From NCBI GenBank assembly GCA_017828835.1, contig JAGAEK010000153.1, forward strand, positions 1 to 8,725: a stretch of DNA of 8,725 nucleotides. The letters run 5' to 3'. Below, in pieces: positions 1 to 6,788 of the stretch; position 1 is the first letter of the stretch; each line of letters opens with the position of its first letter. Below the pieces are notes generated by a model, which worked only from the letters and a program-made list of their open reading frames with translations, did not search any database and was not told the DNA's origin. The stretch comes from Oscillospiraceae bacterium. Lineage in GTDB: Bacteria; Bacillota; Clostridia; Oscillospirales; Ruminococcaceae. A program made the translations under genes and the position numbers.

Positions 1-375
1 GGTTTGCTACAAGGTCAACACCGAAAAGGGTGTTCCCGGAGCTGAAAACGGCGGACAGGTCTTCGCTGTTCAGTTCGGTAACACTGTTTGGAGCGGCGTA
101 AGACTTGAATGGGGTATCTCCGATGAAGCTGCTTCCGGATTCAAATCTCTCGTAGTTGATATGACCGATAAAAACGCTACTATCGGCGGTGTCAATCAGG
201 TCAACCACGAAGGTGCGATCGACGATTGGGAAGAATTCCCCGCCATCCACAGTGAAGGCGGCACCACAATGAGCTTCGTTATCGCCGACCTCGGTTCTTC
301 CGCTCTCAAAAAGACCGACGAGGTTTTTGTTAAGTACGTTGCTTTCTTTGCGACCAAAGCAGAAGCCGACGCTTT
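1..375 (+). repeat. Direct repeat, copy 1 (ectodomain of first surface gene)
   Basis: These bases match 980-1354 at a fixed offset of 979 with no indels and, by my count, five substitutions (at 127, 148, 255, 262 and 343). Four are synonymous; the one at 255 changes Glu to Ala. Identity stops abruptly after 375. The left limit of the repeat lies outside the window. Confidence 0.95.
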
Positions 376-604
376 TGATATCGACGCTGCAAACGAGCCC
401 GAAACTTCCGAGCCTGAAACTTCCGAACCCGCATCTGAGCCCGAAACTTCAGAACCCGCTTCCGAGCCCGAAACTTCTCAACCCGAGAATAGTGAAAGCG
501 AAAAGCCCAACACCAACACAAGCGATATCGCTGTCATCTCCGGCGCCGTTCTGCTCTGTGCAGCCGCCGCAGTTGTCGCGGTCGTTTCCAAAAAATCCAA
601 ATAA
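1..604 (+). CDS. Membrane-anchored surface protein, first tandem copy (5' partial)
   Basis: The reading frame is open from base 2 and continues beyond the left edge, so the signal peptide and the first part of the protein are missing. The visible part has three sections. The first is about 125 residues of a beta-rich globular domain, nearly identical to residues 96-220 of the complete neighbour at 696-1676. The second is a Pro/Glu/Ser/Thr stalk built of EPETS and EPAS units (395-478). The third is a hydrophobic anchor of about 21 residues (DIAVISGAVLLC onward) ending in the basic tail SKKSK. The stretch PNTNTSD before the anchor resembles the NPxTGD-type sortase signals of Clostridia but lacks the canonical TG, so plain membrane anchoring is as likely. 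The function is unknown; I infer an exported, cell-surface-displayed domain. The ATG at 161 is an internal methionine, not the start, because conserved domain sequence continues upstream of it. Confidence 0.85.
   Translation, partial: VCYKVNTEKGVPGAENGGQVFAVQFGNTVWSGVRLEWGISDEAASGFKSLVVDMTDKNATIGGVNQVNHEGAIDDWEEFPAIHSEGGTTMSFVIADLGSSALKKTDEVFVKYVAFFATKAEADAFDIDAANEPETSEPETSEPASEPETSEPASEPETSQPENSESEKPNTNTSDIAVISGAVLLCAAAAVVAVVSKKSK
395..478 (+). repeat. EPETS/EPAS stalk repeats
   Basis: Short in-frame units follow one another: EPETS, EPETS, EPAS, EPETS, EPAS, EPETS, then a degenerate QPENS. The 15-bp units are close variants of gagcccgaaacttcc. This is a typical extended, acidic, proline-rich spacer that would hold the globular domain away from the membrane. 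It bears no relation to the stalk of the neighbouring paralogue. Confidence 0.85.
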
Positions 605-625
605 GTAAATCGTTTTAAAACGGCG

Positions 626-658
626 ATAAGCAGAGGGATATTTTATCTCTCTGCTTAT
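626..658 (+). other. Intergenic hairpin between the tandem surface genes
   Basis: The arms 626-638 and 646-658 pair over 13 bp with one G-U, around a 7-base AT-only loop (639-645). Pairing may extend outward by two more pairs (G625-T659, C624-G660). It begins 21 bases after the stop of the first gene. No run of T follows (aactatatat comes next), so it is not a standard intrinsic terminator. It could be a weak terminator, an mRNA-stabilising 3' end or a processing site. A 12-bp palindrome (cgttttaaaacg, 611-622) lies just before it. Confidence 0.6.
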
Positions 659-681
659 TGAACTATATATAAACTTTTATC

Positions 682-686
682 AGGAG
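682..686 (+). promoter_or_regulatory. Ribosome binding site of second surface gene
   Basis: AGGAG lies 9 bases before the ATG at 696 and fixes the start, which is followed at once by a good signal peptide. I found no convincing -35/-10 pair between 605 and 680. The TATATA/TATAAA stretch at 664-673 lacks a recognisable -35, so this gene may be co-transcribed with the first copy. Confidence 0.8.
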
Positions 687-695
687 TGATTTTTT

Positions 696-1676
696 ATGAA
701 AAAGATAATAACCGCAATCGTTGTTATTGCTATGCTCTTCTCCGTAGCGGTACTGTTCCCCGCTTACGCCGACAACGATCCGATCGTTTTCGGGTATACC
801 GCGGAATATAAGGACGTCGCCGGCTACCCCAGCGAAGACAACGATTCCTTTAAAACCGGGTACGACGCAGAATCCGATTCCTTGAAAATGACACCCAAAC
901 TCAGCGGTCTCGGCTCTGTTTATTTCGGCTCCGGCTATGAGAATTTAGTCGTCGACACGACGGTTTATAAGTTCATCAAGGTTTGCTACAAGGTCAACAC
1001 CGAAAAGGGTGTTCCCGGAGCTGAAAACGGCGGACAGGTCTTCGCTGTTCAGTTCGGTAACACTGTTTGGAGCGGCGTAAGACTTGAATGGGGTATCTCC
1101 GATGAGGCTGCTTCCGGATTCAAATCCCTCGTAGTTGATATGACCGATAAAAACGCTACTATCGGCGGTGTCAATCAGGTCAACCACGAAGGTGCGATCG
1201 ACGATTGGGAAGAATTCCCCGCCATCCACAGTGCAGGCGGTACCACAATGAGCTTCGTTATCGCCGACCTCGGTTCTTCCGCTCTCAAAAAGACCGACGA
1301 GGTTTTTGTTAAGTACGTTGCATTCTTTGCGACCAAAGCAGAAGCCGACGCTTTCTCCTTAGGTGAGGCACCTATTCAGGAACCTTCCGAGGCGTCTGAA
1401 GTAGCGTCTGAAGCGTCTGAATCAGAATCTGAGGCGTCCGAGGCAGAATCCGAAGCTTCCGAAGTAGCATCTGAAGCAGAATCCGAAGCTTCCGAGGCAG
1501 CGTCCGAGGCAGAATCCGAAGCTTCCGAGCCTGCGGCTTCCGCACCCGAATCTTCTGCGTCAGAACCCGCATCAGGTTCTTCCTTCCCCACTTGGGCTTA
1601 CATAGTGATCGCCGCTGTAGTCGTTGCGATAATCGTCGTCATTATAATTGCTGCTTCAAAATCCAAAAAGAAATAA
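696..1676 (+). CDS. Membrane-anchored surface protein with SEASE-repeat stalk, second tandem copy
   Basis: This 326-residue exported protein is complete. Residues 1-25 are a signal peptide (MKK, a hydrophobic core, then AYA before D26, a good signal peptidase I site). Residues 26-220 are a globular domain with alternating hydrophobic, beta-sandwich-like strands (YKFIKVCYKV, FAVQFGN, VRLEWGI, FKSLVVDM, MSFVIADLG). It closes with VFVKYVAFFATKAEADAF, an ending I associate with jelly-roll, carbohydrate-binding-like domains of clostridial secreted proteins; that is inference, not an assignment. Residues 231-298 are an acidic, low-complexity Ser/Glu/Ala stalk. Residues 300-320 are a transmembrane helix, followed by SKSKKK. 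There is no LPxTG-like motif, so the protein should stay in the cytoplasmic membrane with the domain outside. No catalytic motif is visible. It is the near-identical paralogue of the gene ending at 604, and a strong terminator follows. Confidence 0.9.
   Translation: MKKIITAIVVIAMLFSVAVLFPAYADNDPIVFGYTAEYKDVAGYPSEDNDSFKTGYDAESDSLKMTPKLSGLGSVYFGSGYENLVVDTTVYKFIKVCYKVNTEKGVPGAENGGQVFAVQFGNTVWSGVRLEWGISDEAASGFKSLVVDMTDKNATIGGVNQVNHEGAIDDWEEFPAIHSAGGTTMSFVIADLGSSALKKTDEVFVKYVAFFATKAEADAFSLGEAPIQEPSEASEVASEASESESEASEAESEASEVASEAESEASEAASEAESEASEPAASAPESSASEPASGSSFPTWAYIVIAAVVVAIIVVIIIAASKSKKK
980..1354 (+). repeat. Direct repeat, copy 2 (ectodomain of second surface gene)
   Basis: This is the partner of 1-375: about 98.7% identical, ungapped, same orientation, offset 979. 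It covers residues 96-220, the C-terminal two thirds of the globular domain. The boundary at 1354/1355 falls at the end of that domain, just before the stalk. Confidence 0.95.
1386..1529 (+). repeat. SEASE stalk with 33-bp tandem repeats
   Basis: Residues 231-278 consist almost only of Ser, Glu and Ala, with a few Val. Within it a 20-base word (gcagaatccgaagcttccga) occurs three times exactly, at 1443, 1476 and 1509. The period is therefore 33 bp, or 11 residues (AESEASEVASE, AESEASEAASE, AESEASEPAAS). Flanking copies are more degenerate. Exact, in-frame units like these can expand or contract by slippage and change the stalk length. Confidence 0.9.
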
Positions 1677-1686
1677 TCAAGCGCAT

Positions 1687-1728
1687 AAAAAAAGTCCGCT
1701 GCGAAATCGATCGCAGCGGACTTTTTTT
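1687..1728. terminator. Bidirectional intrinsic terminator
   Basis: Two 18-base arms (1687-1704 and 1711-1728) are perfect inverted repeats around the 6-base loop AATCGA. The core GTCCGCTGCGA is GC-rich, and the outer seven pairs are A:T, giving a T-run in both directions. It starts 11 bases after the stop of the upstream + gene and ends just before the stop of the convergent DUF378 gene, so it serves both. Confidence 0.95.
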
Positions 1729-1729
1729 A

Positions 1730-1948
1730 TTATTCTCTGACGACAGCTTCATCGTTGTTCCGGAACAGCAGCGATATTGTCCAAAGTCCCGCAAGCGCTA
1801 CCAGCGAATATATTATCCTGCTTATCAGCGCCGCTTGTCCTCCGCACAGCCATGCTACCAAATCAAACTGAAAAATGCCTATCAGTCCCCAGTTCAACGC
1901 TCCGATTATAACAAGTATGAGCGCTATTTTGTCAATAACGGAATTCAT
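1730..1948 (-). CDS. DUF378 family small membrane protein
   Basis: This 72-residue protein has two predicted membrane helices, about residues 7-26 and 43-62. The first contains the family signature GALNWGLIG (16-24) after an IALILVI stretch; the second, SRIIYSLVALAGLW, also matches the family pattern. The length is normal for DUF378 (related to B. subtilis YuzA), whose function is not known. The ATG at 1948 is preceded by AAGGAG (1966-1961) at a rather long spacing of 12 bases. The gene lies 73 bp downstream of the yfhO-like gene on the same strand. I see no terminator or clear promoter in that gap, so the two are probably co-transcribed. The charged tail (RNNDEAVVRE) should lie on one membrane face. 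Confidence 0.85.
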   Translation of the reverse strand: MNSVIDKIALILVIIGALNWGLIGIFQFDLVAWLCGGQAALISRIIYSLVALAGLWTISLLFRNNDEAVVRE

Positions 1949-2021
1949 ATCGGGCTACATCTCCTTTTCCTTTTTGAAAATAGTATTCCCCGATATGTTT
2001 ATTTAATTCACGTTTTTAAAA

Positions 2022-4694
2022 TCAGTAGCTCTTTAAAAAGAGTCTGACCGAAATTATCAGCGGCGCGACGTAAATTATTATCACAAACGCCGCAAAGCCT
2101 ATATAAAACACTACGTTTGCCGCTTTCGACAGCAACGTCCCGTTTCCGGTCTCTCTTATTCTCGGCGATACGAACAGCGCAAACGCTATCAGTAAAATCA
2201 CTCCGACTATTCCGAAAGCGATCCCGATACCGAGTCCGGGCGTCGAATATTTAATCTCGATCGTATTTTCGCCCTTCTCGACCCTGATAGCAGTGAAACA
2301 CTCGAACACTCTGTATATTTCCGTTTTTTTCGAATTCACGGTCGCCGAAAATCCTTCCGAATACGGTATCGCAAGGAACAGGTAGCCGTCTTTGTCAGCC
2401 GTTATGCTGCCTTCAACTCTCGTTCCGTTTACGGAAAGCGATGCAAAAGTCGCCTCTTCTTTCAACTTCGACAGCTTTGAATTATCAAGTCCCCAGACAC
2501 CGAAAGACGTAAGCAGCGTGTCCTTCGTCGTCCTGATCTCGACCGATACCTGCTCGTCTTTGAACTCGCCGAGACGGATTATACCGTTTTGAGCCTTGGT
2601 CGGGAAATCCGAAACGATCTGCTTGCCGTTCACCAAAACGGTAAACGCGCCGTTTATCTTCTCCGTCAGTTTCGTGGAAGGCTTGTAGAAAGCGTCAAAA
2701 TACAGCGTCTGAGCCCCTTCTACGTCGATCGTGTAGAGGATTTTCGTGTCGGATGTGTTTTTCAGGCGCTTTAAAGATATCTCTCCGTTAACGTAAGCGA
2801 TCTTCGTCTCTCTCTGCTCCGTCGGCTCGTATTTTACAAAAAGTCCGTCATCTTTTCCGAATATCAAAGAATAGATCTCGTTTTGGTATCCGATACGCTC
2901 GCTGCCGTCCAGTCTCTCCAAATCGGTGATATCTCCTTCGCTGAAAACGCCGAGCGGCATATAATACCGGTTTTCCTGTATCGCAAACGTGTCCTTACTG
3001 CTGTTTTGAAGCGTATATTTATTGCAAAGGAGCGAATCCATAAACACGGTAGAGCCTTGCGAACCTATCTCCATCCAGTAGCCCGAATAGCCGAGTTTTC
3101 TCATCCCGAACAAATAATCTTCGTCCGTGAGGGACGTGTAATGTCCGAGCGAGGACGTTCCGGTCGCTCCTATCCAGTTGACGTCAAACAGCTTGCTGTC
3201 ATATTTCACTCTGTAAAAATCGTCTCCGACGTCTTCGATCGCTTCCACGCTCTTTATGGATTTTCTGTATTTAGTATCGGTATTCGACGCAGAACCGATG
3301 TATACTCCGGAATTGAAAAAGCATTCGCCGACCGTAACGAGCACCAACAACACGCTGAATACGGCTGCCGGCAGCTTTTTATTTTTCTTTAAGCATATTA
3401 TTACCGTATATAAAACCGCAAAGAGTAAAAACGCCATTCCGAGTCCCTTGAGCGATTTCGCGTCAGCCCATAACGAGCTCGTGTATTTCGCAAGCGTTTT
3501 GAGATGCTTGTTCAGCATACGGTAGGCAAAGATAACTCCGGCCGCGCAGATTGCCGACGCCGTAACACCGAACAAAATGCGGCTCATCATTTTTCCCTTC
3601 GCAGCCGTCTCTTCTTCTCCGCTTTCTTCAAGCGCCTCGGCCGAGATCGCAAGCATCATCAGCGAGGTCATATAACCGTATCTGTAAGGGAACGCCTGAT
3701 AGCTGAAAATGTGCCAAGCCGTGTTTATCTTTTCAACAAACACGGGAAGCAGCAGTATCGCGAAAAGCACCAATAATAATTTCACCCTTTTGTCTCTTCC
3801 GCTGCCGACCTTCTTCAGCAAAAATATCAGACTCGGCACCACTATCGCAGTGCACAATACAAAAGACAGCTTCGTTTCCAGCGGATCGTTGCTCGCGCCG
3901 TTGATAAAGGTATCTATCATATTGCCTCCGCGCGCGGATTTCATATAAAGTAAAAACGACGGCACCAATACCGGCATGCTTATGAACAAAGAACATACCG
4001 AACCGCTTATCAGCGACAAAGTATATCTTCCGCGGTTCTTTTCACCGAAAATCATCAAGTATATCCCGGATGCAAATATGATAAACAGACATACGCTCCA
4101 GCTCAGATAAAAACAGGTTATCATTATCGCCGAAAGACACAGCGAATACGGTACCGCGTTTCCGGTGTCGTACATTATTTTCATCGTGATCAGCAGAAGC
4201 GGGAAAAGATACATCGTATCAAGCCAGCTCAATATCTGGAACAACATCAGCGAATATCCGCAAAGCGCGTACATCGTCGAAAGAGACGCTATCACCGCCG
4301 GCTCAAGTTTCGGAAAGAACTTTTTGAAAAACACCGATGCCGTAACGGCGCTCATGACGATCTTCAGCAGAACGATAATGTTTTCCGCGACCATGATATC
4401 CGACGTGTCGAAAAACGCGACTATCGCCGAAAAAGGGCTGAAAACGTAATAAAATATTACTCCTAAAAAGCTCATGCCGCCCGCGTTGCCCCAATTGAAC
4501 TCCCAGTTGCCGTTTTTTATGCTCGCAAGTATCGGAGTGAGCTGCTGATCCATATCACACCAGGAGATCGTATTTTTCCCGAACGGATACAGTCCGTATT
4601 TGATGAACACCAGCATCAGTATTATATACGTCAATGCCGCGGATAAAACCATCGGCATGAGATATTTAAATTTTTCCGGTTTAACCTGACTCAT
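2022..4694 (-). CDS. YfhO-family polytopic membrane protein (probable GT-C glycosyltransferase)
   Basis: This protein has 890 residues, a normal size for the YfhO family (Pfam YfhO). The N-terminal half is polytopic, with a first helix at about residues 12-31. It is followed by a short extracytoplasmic segment, YPFGKN then SWCDMDQQ (44-51). Its two acidic residues, D47 and D49, sit where YfhO and other GT-C enzymes carry the acidic motif needed for activity. NWGNAGGMSFLG (67-78) is the equivalent of the family's Gly-rich 'LGGNFLG' loop. About residues 480-815 form a large soluble, beta-rich extracytoplasmic region. Two final helices end at RLFLKSY. B. subtilis YfhO acts with CsbB and GtcA in glycosylating lipoteichoic acid; by family I infer transfer of a sugar from a lipid-linked donor outside the membrane, acceptor unknown. 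No csbB- or gtcA-like gene is visible here. The start is supported by GGAGG at 4705-4701. Confidence 0.88.
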   Translation of the reverse strand: MSQVKPEKFKYLMPMVLSAALTYIILMLVFIKYGLYPFGKNTISWCDMDQQLTPILASIKNGNWEFNWGNAGGMSFLGVIFYYVFSPFSAIVAFFDTSDIMVAENIIVLLKIVMSAVTASVFFKKFFPKLEPAVIASLSTMYALCGYSLMLFQILSWLDTMYLFPLLLITMKIMYDTGNAVPYSLCLSAIMITCFYLSWSVCLFIIFASGIYLMIFGEKNRGRYTLSLISGSVCSLFISMPVLVPSFLLYMKSARGGNMIDTFINGASNDPLETKLSFVLCTAIVVPSLIFLLKKVGSGRDKRVKLLLVLFAILLLPVFVEKINTAWHIFSYQAFPYRYGYMTSLMMLAISAEALEESGEEETAAKGKMMSRILFGVTASAICAAGVIFAYRMLNKHLKTLAKYTSSLWADAKSLKGLGMAFLLFAVLYTVIICLKKNKKLPAAVFSVLLVLVTVGECFFNSGVYIGSASNTDTKYRKSIKSVEAIEDVGDDFYRVKYDSKLFDVNWIGATGTSSLGHYTSLTDEDYLFGMRKLGYSGYWMEIGSQGSTVFMDSLLCNKYTLQNSSKDTFAIQENRYYMPLGVFSEGDITDLERLDGSERIGYQNEIYSLIFGKDDGLFVKYEPTEQRETKIAYVNGEISLKRLKNTSDTKILYTIDVEGAQTLYFDAFYKPSTKLTEKINGAFTVLVNGKQIVSDFPTKAQNGIIRLGEFKDEQVSVEIRTTKDTLLTSFGVWGLDNSKLSKLKEEATFASLSVNGTRVEGSITADKDGYLFLAIPYSEGFSATVNSKKTEIYRVFECFTAIRVEKGENTIEIKYSTPGLGIGIAFGIVGVILLIAFALFVSPRIRETGNGTLLSKAANVVFYIGFAAFVIIIYVAPLIISVRLFLKSY

Positions 4695-4700
4695 AATTTT

Positions 4701-4705
4701 CCTCC
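4701..4705 (-). promoter_or_regulatory. Ribosome binding site of the yfhO-like gene
   Basis: GGAGG on the minus strand lies 6 bases before the ATG at 4694-4692, which selects this start. Confidence 0.85.
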
Positions 4706-4732
4706 AAACCGTTGATTTATAACATAACTGTA

Positions 4733-4761
4733 ATTATAATATAAAATTGACCGTTTTTCAA
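4733..4761 (-). promoter_or_regulatory. Sigma-A-type promoter of the yfhO-like gene
   Basis: Read on the minus strand, TTGAAA (4761-4756) and TATAAT (4738-4733) are separated by exactly 17 bases. This is close to the housekeeping consensus. Transcription would start near 4726, giving a leader of about 30 bases, too short for a riboswitch. Confidence 0.75.
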
Positions 4762-4789
4762 TTCTTTAACCGGTTTTTTATAAAAATAA

Positions 4790-4819
4790 GTGGATTATTA
4801 GGTATTACTGTGTTATAAT
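4790..4819 (+). promoter_or_regulatory. Promoter of the metG-tatD operon
   Basis: TGTTATAAT (4811-4819) is an extended -10 element with a consensus TATAAT. The -35 is weak (tggatt, 4791-4796, at 17 bases). The start would be near 4826, so the leader to the ATG at 4866 is about 40 bases. That leaves no room for a T-box leader, a common control of aminoacyl-tRNA synthetase genes in Bacillota. Confidence 0.65.
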
Positions 4820-4851
4820 TACTTTATATTCGGATATATTTCTAATTTCTC

Positions 4852-4858
4852 AGGAGGT
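4852..4858 (+). promoter_or_regulatory. Ribosome binding site of metG
   Basis: AGGAGGT is a near-perfect Shine-Dalgarno sequence, 7 bases before the ATG at 4866. Confidence 0.9.
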
Positions 4859-4865
4859 CTTAAAA

Positions 4866-6788
4866 ATGGACAGGAAAACATTCTACATCACTACCCCTAT
4901 TTATTATCCGTCCGATAAACTCCATATCGGACACAGCTATTGCACCGTCGCGACCGACGTTATGGCGCGGTATAAACGAATGCAGGGTTATGATGTCATG
5001 TTTTTAACCGGTACCGACGAGCACGGTCAAAAGATCGAGGAAAAAGCCGTCAAAGCCGGGATCACTCCGAAAGAGTACGTCGATAATATGGTCAGCGGTA
5101 TAAAAGCGCTCTGGAAACTGATGAATATCTCAAACGACCGCTTTATCAGAACCACCGATCACTATCACGAGATCAGCGTTCAGCGTATATTTGATAAACT
5201 TTACGAAAAAGGCGATATATATAAAAGCGTCTACAAGGGAAAATACTGTACTCCCTGCGAGTCTTTCTGGACCGAAAGCCAGCTCGTAGACGGGAAATGC
5301 CCCGACTGCGGACGCGACGTCGTCGAAGCCGAAGAAGAAGCTTATTTCTTCAAACTCTCCGCGTATTCTCAAAAACTTGTCGACTACTACAAAGAACATC
5401 CCCTGTTTATGGAGCCGCAATCCCGTCTTAACGAAATGATAAACAATTTCATAAAGCCGGGACTCGAAGATCTTTGCGTTTCAAGAACTTCTTTCTCTTG
5501 GGGTATTCCGGTCGACTTCGACCCGAAACACGTCGTTTACGTCTGGATCGACGCCCTCACAAACTATATCACCGCACTCGGTTACCTCAACGATGAATAT
5601 CACGATTTTGAAAAATTCTGGCCCGCGGACGTCCATTTCGTCGGAAAAGAAATAATGCGCTTCCATTCGATAATATGGCCCGCGCTGCTTATGGCGCTCG
5701 ATCTGCCGCTCCCGAAAAAAGTCTACGGACACGGCTGGCTGTTGATCGACGGCGGAAAAATGAGTAAATCCAAGGGCAACGTCGTCGACCCCGTCGTCCT
5801 TTGCGAACGTTACGGCGTCGATGCCATCCGTTATTTCCTTATGCGCGAATTTCCGTTTGGCTCCGACGGTATTTTTACCAACGAGGCACTTATCAACCGT
5901 ATCAATTCCGATCTCGCAAACGATCTCGGCAACCTGATCTCAAGGACCGTTAGTATGATCGAAAAATATTTCGGCGGTACCCTCCCCGAAAATTTAAAAT
6001 ACGGTCCTGATTTCGCCGAGGACGCCGACGTTATCAAAATCGCTTCGGCTTTGCGCGACACAGTCGCAAAAAACGTCGAAAAATACGCTTTCCAGGACGT
6101 TCTGATCGAAATTATGAAACTCGTTTCAAGATGCAACAAATATATCGACGAAACGGCTCCCTGGGTGCTTGCAAAAGATCCCGAAAACAACTCAAGACTC
6201 GCCGGGGTCATGTACGTTCTGCTCGAATCCATAAGGATCGCAGGTATCCTCCTCACTCCCTTTATGCCGGATACCTCTGAAAAAATCAGAATCCAGATCG
6301 GCGCGCCGTCAGATATATATAACTGGGACGCCGCCGCGAAATTCAACGTACGTTCGGGAAATATCACCGTTAACAAAGGCGACGCCCTGTTCCCGCGTAT
6401 CGATATGGCAAAAGAACTCGCCGCACTCGAAGCAAATAAAAAGCCCGCTGCGGAGCCCGATCCCGAAATCACTATCGAGGATTTTATGAAGGTACGGCTC
6501 AAAGTCGCAAAGGTCGTCGAATGTGAGAAAATCGAAAAATCAAACAAACTTCTCAAACTTCAGCTCGACGACGGCAACGGTATCAGGCAGGTCGTTTCGG
6601 GTATCGCGCAAAAATATTCTCCGAATGATCTGATCGGTAAAAATATAATCCTGATCTCAAACCTGAAACCCGCCAAACTCTGCGGCGTCGAATCGAAGGG
6701 TATGATCCTGGCGGCGACTGACAAAAACGACGTACCCACGGTCATTTTTGCCGATCCTTCGCTTGAACCCGGCTCGGTTATAAGATAA
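4866..6788 (+). CDS. metG: Methionyl-tRNA synthetase
   Basis: This cytoplasmic enzyme charges tRNA-Met with methionine using ATP. At 640 residues it is full length for the form carrying a C-terminal tRNA-binding domain. The class I signature HIGH is at 20-23 and KMSKS at 298-302. The connective-peptide zinc knuckle is present as one pair of Cys motifs (C128-x2-C131 and C145-x2-C148), as in single-knuckle MetRS. The anticodon-binding helical domain includes NDLGNLISRTVSMIEKYF, at about 353-370. From about residue 535 to 640 there is a Trbp111-like OB-fold domain (IEDFMKVRLKVAKVVECE, then VVSGIA, GKNIILISNLKPAKLCGVESKG) that aids tRNA binding and dimerisation. It leads an operon with tatD, whose start codon overlaps its stop. 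Nothing is missing or odd in the sequence. Confidence 0.98.
   Translation: MDRKTFYITTPIYYPSDKLHIGHSYCTVATDVMARYKRMQGYDVMFLTGTDEHGQKIEEKAVKAGITPKEYVDNMVSGIKALWKLMNISNDRFIRTTDHYHEISVQRIFDKLYEKGDIYKSVYKGKYCTPCESFWTESQLVDGKCPDCGRDVVEAEEEAYFFKLSAYSQKLVDYYKEHPLFMEPQSRLNEMINNFIKPGLEDLCVSRTSFSWGIPVDFDPKHVVYVWIDALTNYITALGYLNDEYHDFEKFWPADVHFVGKEIMRFHSIIWPALLMALDLPLPKKVYGHGWLLIDGGKMSKSKGNVVDPVVLCERYGVDAIRYFLMREFPFGSDGIFTNEALINRINSDLANDLGNLISRTVSMIEKYFGGTLPENLKYGPDFAEDADVIKIASALRDTVAKNVEKYAFQDVLIEIMKLVSRCNKYIDETAPWVLAKDPENNSRLAGVMYVLLESIRIAGILLTPFMPDTSEKIRIQIGAPSDIYNWDAAAKFNVRSGNITVNKGDALFPRIDMAKELAALEANKKPAAEPDPEITIEDFMKVRLKVAKVVECEKIEKSNKLLKLQLDDGNGIRQVVSGIAQKYSPNDLIGKNIILISNLKPAKLCGVESKGMILAATDKNDVPTVIFADPSLEPGSVIR

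Noticed and set aside
161..604. A complete 147-residue gene starting at ATG 161
   Set aside because: The same frame is open to the window edge, and the upstream 52 codons match the ectodomain of the paralogue, so 161 is an internal Met. No ribosome binding site precedes it.
1386..1529. CRISPR-like or mobile repeat
   Set aside because: The repeats are in frame within a coding sequence, without unique spacers, and encode a low-complexity stalk.
1376..1591. Open minus-strand frame of 71 Ser/Asp/Ala-rich residues opposite the SEASE stalk
   Set aside because: It is a by-product of the low-complexity repeat on the + strand. It has no plausible start signal or family.
3256..3776. Several + strand frames of 80-170 residues opposite the yfhO-like gene
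   Set aside because: The minus-strand frame is continuous, with clear membrane helices and family motifs. The + frames overlap one another and show no start signals.
4820..4865. T-box or riboswitch leader upstream of metG
   Set aside because: Only about 40 bases lie between the likely start site and the ATG, with no specifier-type hairpin or antiterminator.
5831..6556. 241-residue open frame antisense to metG
   Set aside because: metG is unambiguous on the + strand. The antisense frame has no recognisable motifs and arises from codon composition.
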